DNA of 14,741 bases from Deltaproteobacteria bacterium. GTDB lineage: Bacteria > Desulfobacterota > Desulfobacteria > Desulfobacterales > JAFDCJ01. The stretch covers positions 1 through 14,741 of the forward strand of contig JAJRVC010000295.1 of assembly GCA_024277475.1 (NCBI GenBank), given 5' to 3'. A model generated the notes under the pieces. The model was not told where the DNA came from and ran no database searches. It worked only from the letters and a program-made list of their open reading frames with translations. Both the position numbers and the translations under genes were made by a program. Positions within the stretch are counted from its first letter, which is position 1; every line of letters starts with the position of its first letter. Positions 6,405 to 12,181 of this stretch are shown piece after piece.

Positions 6405-7743
6405 AAACCAGCACCATATACACGTCCGAAACATTCGTGCGGGTAGGTCCGGTGATGATCAGATCATCCAGCGGTTGAAAAAAATGATAGGAGTCATTGC
6501 GCTTCAGGAAATCCAGCGGGTCAAGATTCTTTGCTCTGGCCCTGGCTATGGTTCGGCCGTCAGCGATGGCTCCCGCTGCATCGGTAGGACCATCCGTTCC
6601 GTCGGTGCCTCCGCTTAAAACGATAATATTTTCCATGCCGTCGATGATCATGGCAGACGCCAACGCAAACTCCTGGTTGCGGCCACCCTTGCCTTCACCC
6701 TGAATTGTAACCGTGGTTTCTCCGCCGCACAAAATACAGGCGGGCGCTGAAATTGGGTTGGCTGAATTACGAACTTCTTTGGCAAATGCCACAAACATTT
6801 TGACGACTTCCCTTGCTTCGCCTTCCACAGTGGAAGAAAGAATTAAAGGCTGATAGCCCTTGTGCCGGGCCTCCTTGCTTGCAGCGATCAAGGCCTGGAT
6901 GTTAGTTCCCACCAGCTCGGAATAACATCTTTGGAAGATAGCATCACCCGTTTTAGGGGTATCCGCGATATCGCGTGCCAAGCCGTGCTGTATACGTGTT
7001 TTTACAGATTCCGGAAGTTTGGACCAGATATCATATTTATTAAAAACTTCGCGGGCATCGGCAAAGGTACTGGTATCCGGTACTGCCGGCCCCGACGCAA
7101 TCACATTCAGATCATCTCCGATAACGTCCGAAAGGATCAGGCTTACCACCGTTGCCGGATAGGCCAGACGGGCCAGCCCTCCACCCTTGGCCCGGGAAAG
7201 GTGCTTTCGGACGGTATTTATTTCATGGATATCAGCACCACAGGCCAGGAGCGATCGCGTCACTTCCTGTTTATCCGCTAAGGTGACGCCTTCGGCCGGG
7301 GCCACCAGCAGGGCGGACCCGCCTCCAGATATCAAACAAATAACCAAGTCACGCTCACCGGCCTCATTGACCAGCGATAAAATATCTTCGGCTCCGCGAA
7401 TTCCGCGTTTATCGGGAACCGGGTGGCCGGCCTCATGAATCCGTATGTGCTGCAAGGGAAGGCCGTGACCTTCTTTAACTACAATCACACCCTCTGTAAC
7501 CCGACCTCCCAGCAGATCTTCCAACGCTTTTGCCATGGGAGCACCGGCTTTGCCGGCCCCTATCACCAGGATGCGGTCATAATCTTTAAATTTAAGACGG
7601 TGTTCACCAATTAAAATACCTCCATCTACGTGCTTGACATGGCGCAGAATAGCCTCCACCGGATCTACGGCTCTGAGGGCCGCCTGAAAAATCTCCATCG
7701 CGTGCAGCCGCATTGTTTGAACCTGATCAGTCTGTGTTGTCAT
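6400..7743 (-). CDS. gckA: glycerate 2-kinase, MOFRL family
   Basis: 447 aa, normal for the GckA/TtuD (DUF4147 plus MOFRL) type. The N-terminal domain has IGAGKAGAPM (about 61-70), EGHGLP, and the glycine-rich SGGGSALL (139-146) that handles nucleotide/phosphate. The C-terminal MOFRL domain has CGGETTVTIQGEGKGGRNQE and LSGGTDGTDGPTDAAGA. It phosphorylates D-glycerate to 2-phosphoglycerate; older databases often label the family hydroxypyruvate reductase. Start ATG at 7743 with AAGGA about 7 bases upstream. It lies 154 bases after the GAPDH pair on the same strand, which fits a lower-glycolysis/glycerate module. Confidence 0.92.
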   Translation of the reverse strand: MTTQTDQVQTMRLHAMEIFQAALRAVDPVEAILRHVKHVDGGILIGEHRLKFKDYDRILVIGAGKAGAPMAKALEDLLGGRVTEGVIVVKEGHGLPLQHIRIHEAGHPVPDKRGIRGAEDILSLVNEAGERDLVICLISGGGSALLVAPAEGVTLADKQEVTRSLLACGADIHEINTVRKHLSRAKGGGLARLAYPATVVSLILSDVIGDDLNVIASGPAVPDTSTFADAREVFNKYDIWSKLPESVKTRIQHGLARDIADTPKTGDAIFQRCYSELVGTNIQALIAASKEARHKGYQPLILSSTVEGEAREVVKMFVAFAKEVRNSANPISAPACILCGGETTVTIQGEGKGGRNQEFALASAMIIDGMENIIVLSGGTDGTDGPTDAAGAIADGRTIARARAKNLDPLDFLKRNDSYHFFQPLDDLIITGPTRTNVSDVYMVLVS

Positions 7744-7850
7744 AATTTTCCTTAATAGAACATTTTACTTTAATCAGCCTTTGGCGGAATATTCGACATT
7801 CATTATTCGATACTTGTCGGCATAATTCAGCCTTACATACTATGCTAAAT

Positions 7851-7901
7851 CATTCCGACTTCCGCATTCCAACTTCCCGCCGGGGCGTAGGCCGAATTCA
7901 A
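7851..7901 (-). repeat. 3' repeat element, copy B (inverted relative to copy A)
   Basis: Reading on the - strand it begins TTGAATTCGGCC, with the TGA being the stop codon of the downstream GAPDH. It then has the 22 bases shared with copy A (7872-7893) and four 7-bp units alternating GGAAGT- and GGAAT-types (7851-7878; on the + strand CATTCCG, ACTTCCG, CATTCCA, ACTTCCC). It lacks the GC-rich palindromic insert of copy A. The rest of the 154-base gap before the kinase shows nothing clear. Confidence 0.75.
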
Positions 7902-8899
7902 AGTGTTGCCATCCTGTCGATCAAATCCACCACCCGATTCGAATAACCCCATTCGTTGTCGTACCAGGAAACTACCCTGAGGTAACCGTCCTGCAAAGAG
8001 CTGGTGGACAGGGCATCGAAGATACTGGAATGGGGATTACCGATGATGTCGCTGGAGACCAGGGGCTCTTCGCTGTATTCGAGTACGCTCTGCATCGGTC
8101 CTTCGGCTGCCTTTCTTACCGCTTCATTGACATCCTGGGCAGACGGGCTTTTACCCAACCGGCACACAAGGTCCACAATCGAACCATCCGGAACGGGTAC
8201 CCGCATGGCCAGGCCGTCCAGTTTGCCCTGCAGCCGGGGAAGTACCTTTCCTACCGCCCGAGCGGCTCCAGTGGTGGTGGGGATAATATTTTCACCGGCG
8301 GCACGGCTGCGCCTGAAATCTTTGTGGGGAACATCGGCCAGGCGCTGATCATTGGTATAGGCATGCACCGTGGTGATGAACCCTTCTTCGAGGTTGAAAG
8401 CATCATCTATAATTTTGACAATCGGAGCCAAGCAGTTGGTGGTACAGGATGCATTCGAGACGATGCGGTGTTCCGCTTTGAGCTCATCGTCATTGACCCC
8501 CAGCACGATGGTGGCATCGATTTCCTCTTTGGCCGGTACAGTGAGCAAAACTTTTTTAGCACCGGCAGCTAAATGCTTTTCCAGGGGCGCCCTTTCGCGA
8601 AACACTCCAGTGGATTCGATGACAACATCGACCCCTAAATCCTTCCAGGGTATGGCGGCCGGATCACGATGTTCGGTCATCACCACCTTTTGGTCGCCTA
8701 CGTACAGGGCTTCATCCGTTGCCTTGACCTCCTTTCTGAAAATACCCATCACCGTATCGTATTTGAGGAGATAGGCAAGCTGTTCGTTTTCAAACAGGTC
8801 ATTGATACACACGACATTGATATCGTCACGTTCACTTAAAATGCGAAAGACGCTACGGCCGATACGGCCGAAGCCGTTTATTCCCACATGTGTAGCCAT
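7898..8899 (-). CDS. gap: glyceraldehyde-3-phosphate dehydrogenase, canonical copy
   Basis: 333 aa, full length. The N-terminal Rossmann fold begins GINGFGRIGR (6-15) with Asp34 in CIND, which favours NAD. The active site is intact: SNASCTTNC with catalytic Cys152, His179 in TVHAYTN, Thr182, the phosphate-site TTTGAA (208-213) and Arg233 in MRVPVPDGS. The C-terminal SWYDNEWGYSNRVVDL gives the nicotinamide-contacting Asn. It catalyses oxidative phosphorylation of glyceraldehyde 3-phosphate to 1,3-bisphosphoglycerate in the cytoplasm, or the reverse. Its ATG shares one base with the TAA of the preceding GAPDH paralogue (TAATG), so it is probably translated by coupling. Confidence 0.95.
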   Translation of the reverse strand: MATHVGINGFGRIGRSVFRILSERDDINVVCINDLFENEQLAYLLKYDTVMGIFRKEVKATDEALYVGDQKVVMTEHRDPAAIPWKDLGVDVVIESTGVFRERAPLEKHLAAGAKKVLLTVPAKEEIDATIVLGVNDDELKAEHRIVSNASCTTNCLAPIVKIIDDAFNLEEGFITTVHAYTNDQRLADVPHKDFRRSRAAGENIIPTTTGAARAVGKVLPRLQGKLDGLAMRVPVPDGSIVDLVCRLGKSPSAQDVNEAVRKAAEGPMQSVLEYSEEPLVSSDIIGNPHSSIFDALSTSSLQDGYLRVVSWYDNEWGYSNRVVDLIDRMATL

Positions 8900-9921
8900 T
8901 ATGCCGCCTCCTTTTCCATCACGCTGAACCTGTTGATGAGATCAACCACCCGGTGGGCATAGCCCCAGCCGTTATCATACCAGGAGAGGGTTTTAGATAC
9001 GTGGTCACCCATCACCATACACGCCAGGGAATCAAAAGTGGTTGAATAGGGACTGCGAATGATATCGCTGGAAACAATCGGTTCATCCTCGTATTCGATA
9101 ATCTCCCGCCATTTATCGGTGGAAGCCGCTGTTCGTATGACCTCGTTGATTGCTACGGTTGTCACCGGTTTTTCGTGCCAGCAGACCAGATCCACCACCG
9201 ATCCATTGGGTACGGGAACATTCATGGAGCCCCCGCTGATCCGTCCTTCCATTTCCGGTATGAGTTTTGATACCATCAAAGCGGCATCTGTTTCTTGAGG
9301 AATAATGTTTTCAGCTGCCGCCCGCCCGCGCCGTTTGTCCTCGGAAGGCACATCCGCCAAGCGCTGCTGGTTGGTATAGGCATGTACGGTGCTTAAAAAG
9401 GCCCTTTTGATACCGAAGGCTTGTTGCAGGACCTTGACAATGGGGGCTGCGCAGTGAGCCGTGCATGAACCGTTGGAGACAATCCGGTGTTCGGGTTTCA
9501 ATTGCCCGTCGTTGACACCCATCACCACCGTGATATCAGGCGGCTCCTGGGGCGGCGCACACAGAATTACCCGTTTGGCCCCGCACTCAAGGTGCTGTTC
9601 CAGCTTTTCACGTGACCATTTACGGGCCGTGGCCTCGATAACAATATCAACCCCTAAATCACCCCAAGGTACATCCCCGGGTTCTTTTTCCGAAAGCATG
9701 GGAATCTGGCGCCCGGCCACATAAAGGTGGTCTTCCCTGACGCTGACCTCATCGGGAAATGGGCCTAAAATCGTATCGAATCGCAGCAGGTACTCGAGTG
9801 CTTTGTGATCGGCAATATCGCTGATCGCCGCCAGTCGGATATTTTCGCTCTGGTATAGAATGCGAAAAAGATTTCTTCCGATCCTGCCAAAGCCCATTAA
9901 ACCAATACTTACAGAGGACAT
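8899..9921 (-). CDS. divergent GAPDH paralogue with altered phosphate site
   Basis: 340 aa from the ATG at 9921, chosen because AAGGAGGT lies five bases upstream; the open frame continues 22 codons further but without a better start. The fold is clearly GAPDH: MGFGRIGR (9-16), catalytic Cys153 in SNGSCTAHC, His180 in TVHAYTN and SWYDNGWGY. Compared with the canonical neighbour it has TTNC changed to TAHC, EST-G-V-F changed to EATARKW, the TTTGAA phosphate loop changed to QETDAA, Arg233 replaced by Asn234 (MNVPVPNGS), and DNEWGYSN changed to DNGWGYAH. Losing the arginine of the inorganic phosphate site suggests altered substrate use, a non-phosphorylating reaction, a regulatory or heterotetramer subunit, or a different aldehyde. 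It is first in the operon. Confidence 0.88.
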   Translation of the reverse strand: MSSVSIGLMGFGRIGRNLFRILYQSENIRLAAISDIADHKALEYLLRFDTILGPFPDEVSVREDHLYVAGRQIPMLSEKEPGDVPWGDLGVDIVIEATARKWSREKLEQHLECGAKRVILCAPPQEPPDITVVMGVNDGQLKPEHRIVSNGSCTAHCAAPIVKVLQQAFGIKRAFLSTVHAYTNQQRLADVPSEDKRRGRAAAENIIPQETDAALMVSKLIPEMEGRISGGSMNVPVPNGSVVDLVCWHEKPVTTVAINEVIRTAASTDKWREIIEYEDEPIVSSDIIRSPYSTTFDSLACMVMGDHVSKTLSWYDNGWGYAHRVVDLINRFSVMEKEAA

Positions 9922-9926
9922 GGGAT

Positions 9927-9934
9927 ACCTCCTT
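9927..9934 (-). promoter_or_regulatory. strong Shine-Dalgarno fixing the start of the GAPDH paralogue
   Basis: On the - strand AAGGAGGT lies five bases before the ATG at 9921, an almost perfect anti-16S match. It places the start 22 codons inside the longest open frame. Confidence 0.85.
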
Positions 9935-9935
9935 T

Positions 9936-9949
9936 TGTAACCGTTTACA
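9936..9949 (-). promoter_or_regulatory. LacI/GalR-type operator-like palindrome
   Basis: On the - strand TGTAAACGGTTACA, a 14-bp palindrome with six of seven pairs matching and a central CG. It fits the TGTAANCGNTTACA form typical of LacI/GalR-family operators. It lies directly before the Shine-Dalgarno of the GAPDH pair, where a bound repressor could block transcription. No LacI-family gene is in the window and I could not fix a promoter, so this is a candidate site only. It also abuts a GGTTCAGGGTTT repeat remnant. Confidence 0.45.
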
Positions 9950-10038
9950 GGTTCAGGGTTTTCTATCTTAGTTGGTATATAGTTCACGGCATGCGGTGCA
10001 GGGCTAAGGCCTCACGGTATAGGCGGAATAGGATCATT

Positions 10039-10133
10039 AGCCTTGCGCCTTTAGCTACATCCCACCTTCCGAATTCAATTAACTCTGTTGCCTGTCCTCC
10101 GTTGTCCGTCCTCTGTCTTCTGTTTTCCTTTAT
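10039..10133 (-). repeat. 3' repeat element after mlaA (copy C) with six 7-bp units
   Basis: Reading on the - strand from the mlaA stop codon: six heptamers occupy 10085-10126 (on the + strand CTGTTGC, CTGTCCT, CCGTTGT, CCGTCCT, CTGTCTT, CTGTTTT). Then come TTGAATTCGG as in copies A and B, heptamer-like GGAAGGT and GGGATGT, and finally AGGCGCAAGGCT (reverse of 10039-10050), also found after the glycerate kinase. The remainder of this gap (9950-10038) shows no gene. Confidence 0.7.
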
Positions 10134-10969
10134 TCAGCAATCAACTTATTGCGATTCTGAACATAGGCATTGCGGAGCATCACATAGGGATCAATGGCCG
10201 CTTCCTTGAGTGCCTCGTATTCCCCAATTCGCAAGGAGACGTCGTTGACCGTCTCTCCGGCGCGAATGCCCAGCGACAGCCAGATGTCATCAAAATACCA
10301 CCAGAGGGGGTCTAAAAACGTGTCCCCCAACCGTCCCGCCCCATCGCGTACGCTGGAAGGGCCGAAAAACGGCAGCATTAAAAACGGCCCGTTGCCCATC
10401 CCCCACACCGCAAAGGTCTGCCCCAGGTCCTCCGCACTGGGCTGCAGCTTGGGATAATTAGCTGCCACGTTCTGCATGCCTAAAAACCCCACCGTGGTGT
10501 TGATGAAAAACTGACCGAATTCATAGCTCGCCTTACGCCCTTTGCCCTGCAGCAGGCAGTTGATAAAGCGCACCGGAAAACGGACGTTGTAAAACATGTT
10601 GCGGATGGCCAGCCGCAGTTCTTCGGGGATCACGAAGCCGTATCCCCGGGACACCGGTTTTAGCACCCAGAAATACATTTTGTCGTTAAAGTGATAAAAA
10701 GCCGTATTCAATCCAATTAAAGGGTCGGAGATCAGCTCGACGTCTTCTTCATCCGCATATTCATCTTCATCATCGTACTCGTCCTCCTCTTCGGTTTTTG
10801 TTTTGTTTGAGACTTCAGCAGGGGGTGTTTCCGACTGTTTATCGGCTGATTCCTGGGTTTGCTGGGCGAGGTAAATCCTGCCTTTTCCATCAAAGGCACG
10901 GGCAGGGGTGTAACCACCAAGGACAACGAAGAAAGCCAGGATAACGGCAACGGACAATAGCTTTTTCAC
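10130..10969 (-). CDS. mlaA: MlaA (VacJ) outer membrane phospholipid-removal protein, without lipobox
   Basis: 279 aa starting at GTG 10969 with AAGGAG about 11 bases upstream. MlaA forms a ring in the outer membrane that removes misplaced phospholipids from the outer leaflet and passes them to MlaC. Family motifs: DPLIGLNTAFYHFNDKMYFW (82-101), NVRFPVRFINCLLQGK (128-143), EFGQFFINTTVGFLGM (150-165) and GPFLMLPFFGPSSVRDG (194-210). Unusual: the signal peptide (1-25, ending PARA) has no cysteine lipobox, so it appears to be cut by signal peptidase I rather than lipidated as in E. coli. A very acidic linker (about 60-77, EEEDEYDDEDEYADEEDVE in outline) precedes the domain. It is the last gene of the E-F-D-C-A operon, 17 bases after mlaC. 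Confidence 0.93.
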   Translation of the reverse strand: MKKLLSVAVILAFFVVLGGYTPARAFDGKGRIYLAQQTQESADKQSETPPAEVSNKTKTEEEDEYDDEDEYADEEDVELISDPLIGLNTAFYHFNDKMYFWVLKPVSRGYGFVIPEELRLAIRNMFYNVRFPVRFINCLLQGKGRKASYEFGQFFINTTVGFLGMQNVAANYPKLQPSAEDLGQTFAVWGMGNGPFLMLPFFGPSSVRDGAGRLGDTFLDPLWWYFDDIWLSLGIRAGETVNDVSLRIGEYEALKEAAIDPYVMLRNAYVQNRNKLIAE

Positions 10970-10986
10970 GGGGTTGAAACTCCTTC

Positions 10987-11586
10987 CTATCCCTTGTTGA
11001 CTTTGTCGCGTAAAATTTGCAGCAACTTATCGGGGGATTCTTTGGAAAGAATCTGTCTGAACTGGGTGCGATAGTTTTTCACCATGCTCACCCCTTCAAT
11101 GATGACGTCATATACCTTCCAGCTGCCGCTTTTGTTAGTGAGCCGGTAAAAAAGCGGGGTTTTCTTGCCGTCTGAGGTCTGCAGATAACTTTGAACTTCG
11201 GCCCGGCCTTTTTTGAGCATGGTTTCCTTGTCAAAGATGACTTTTTGATCCGAATAGGCCAGAAGTCTGTCCGCGTAAACTCCTTGAAGCAGTTGCTTAA
11301 AGAGCCCCACAAATTCTTTTTGCTGCTCGGCACTCATTTTTTTCCATTCCCGGCCCAGAGTTCTTTTTGAAAGTTCCGTGAAATCGAAAATAGTTTCTAT
11401 CCGGTTGCCGATTGCAGCTATCTGCTCATCTTTGGTCTTTGCCTTGAATGCCGGGTCGCCCAGGACCTTAATCAGGTTGTTGACCCCGGTTTCCACGGTT
11501 TCTTTCGGGGTCGCTGCATAGCTTTGAAGTGGTATCACCAGCAAAACTGAAAAAATCAGAATAAGTCCGGTATATCGCTTAATCAT
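10987..11586 (-). CDS. mlaC: MlaC periplasmic phospholipid-binding protein
   Basis: 199 aa. The ATG at 11586 is chosen because AAGGAG lies seven bases upstream and it starts a clean Sec signal peptide (MIKRYTGLILIFSVLLVIPL, cut after SYA about residue 24). The longer open frame upstream only translates the 9-bp repeats. The mature protein is a Ttg2D/MlaC domain: an early PKETVETGVNNLIKVL helix, FDFTELSKRTLGREWKKM, EFVGLFKQLLQGVYADRL, and late strands GSWKVYDVIIEGVSMVKNYRTQF. MlaC shuttles phospholipid across the periplasm between MlaA and the MlaFEDB-type complex. It lies 133 bases downstream of mlaD; that gap is mostly repeat array. Confidence 0.93.
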   Translation of the reverse strand: MIKRYTGLILIFSVLLVIPLQSYAATPKETVETGVNNLIKVLGDPAFKAKTKDEQIAAIGNRIETIFDFTELSKRTLGREWKKMSAEQQKEFVGLFKQLLQGVYADRLLAYSDQKVIFDKETMLKKGRAEVQSYLQTSDGKKTPLFYRLTNKSGSWKVYDVIIEGVSMVKNYRTQFRQILSKESPDKLLQILRDKVNKG

Positions 11587-11603
11587 ATTGGTCTCCTTCT
11601 GGA

Positions 11604-11666
11604 CATGGTTTAGATCGTTGAGAACGTTTTGTTCGTTATGATCGTTTGGGTAGTTTGGAGCATTGG
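11604..11666 (-). repeat. 9-bp tandem repeat array upstream of mlaC
   Basis: Seven 9-bp units in phase on the - strand (given 5' to 3' from 11666): CCAATGCTC, CAAACTACC, CAAACGATC, ATAACGAAC, AAAACGTTC, TCAACGATC, TAAACCATG. The middle four match the family consensus best. It ends 18 bases before the mlaC start, next to its Shine-Dalgarno. The orientation relative to the gene is the same as for the + strand arrays at 316, 3970, 4088 and 5842. Confidence 0.8.
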
Positions 11667-11719
11667 TAGCTTCCATGCTTTGTCCTGCTGCCCTATGTTC
11701 TATACTTCCACCTTCAAAT

Positions 11720-12181
11720 TTATTTTTCCCCTCCGCCCACATCCCCGAACGCATACTTGCTGATCAGGTCCATGATATCCGTCGGTGAATTGGTGTCGGT
11801 GATCGTGTCGCCGTCTTCCAGCAGGTCGCCGCCCCCACCCGCATCGATACTGACAAATTTGTCGCCGATCAACCCCTCGGTTTTCACCGATGCAATCGCA
11901 TCATCAAATATTTCAATGCCTTTGTTGATCTTAAATTCCACCTGCACCATCTGGTTTTCCTGATCCATGGTGAATTTTTCCACCCGGCCGATCTCAAGGC
12001 CCAGCATATTCACCGGGTTGCCCACCCGCAGCCCGGTAACGGTATTGAATTTGCCGTACAATGAATATGTATTCTCTCCGATAAATCCCACATTGCCCAA
12101 ATTGACGGTCATATACCCGATAGCAAGCAATCCGATGACGACAAAAATTCCCACTATTGTTTCCTTGGAATATTTTTTCAT
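11720..12181 (-). CDS. mlaD: MlaD, short membrane-anchored MCE protein
   Basis: 153 aa (E. coli MlaD is about 183). The ATG at 12181 overlaps the mlaF stop as ATGA and has GGAGGA about 9 bases upstream; the longer open frame is rejected. One N-terminal inner membrane helix (about 8-28, TIVGIFVVIGLLAIGYM), then an MCE domain (about 38-115) with GLRVGNPVNMLGLEIGRV and the pore-region TEGLIGDKFVSI. The C-terminus is short (NSPTDIMDLISKYAFG), so there is no coiled-coil extension. MlaD hexamers sit on MlaE and receive or deliver lipid to MlaC. Confidence 0.93.
   Translation of the reverse strand: MKKYSKETIVGIFVVIGLLAIGYMTVNLGNVGFIGENTYSLYGKFNTVTGLRVGNPVNMLGLEIGRVEKFTMDQENQMVQVEFKINKGIEIFDDAIASVKTEGLIGDKFVSIDAGGGGDLLEDGDTITDTNSPTDIMDLISKYAFGDVGGGEK

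Noticed and set aside
8004..8774. long open frames on the + strand opposite GAPDH
   Set aside because: Codon-phase shadows of a highly conserved gene; no RBS and no family features.
9922..9987. 22-residue N-terminal extension of the GAPDH paralogue
   Set aside because: It would read through the AAGGAGGT ribosome-binding site and the operator-like palindrome, and GAPDH begins at the Rossmann motif a few residues after the inner ATG.
11587..11754. 56-residue N-terminal extension of MlaC
   Set aside because: It only translates the 9-bp repeat (Asn-Asp-Leu-like triplets); the inner ATG has an RBS and begins a proper signal peptide.
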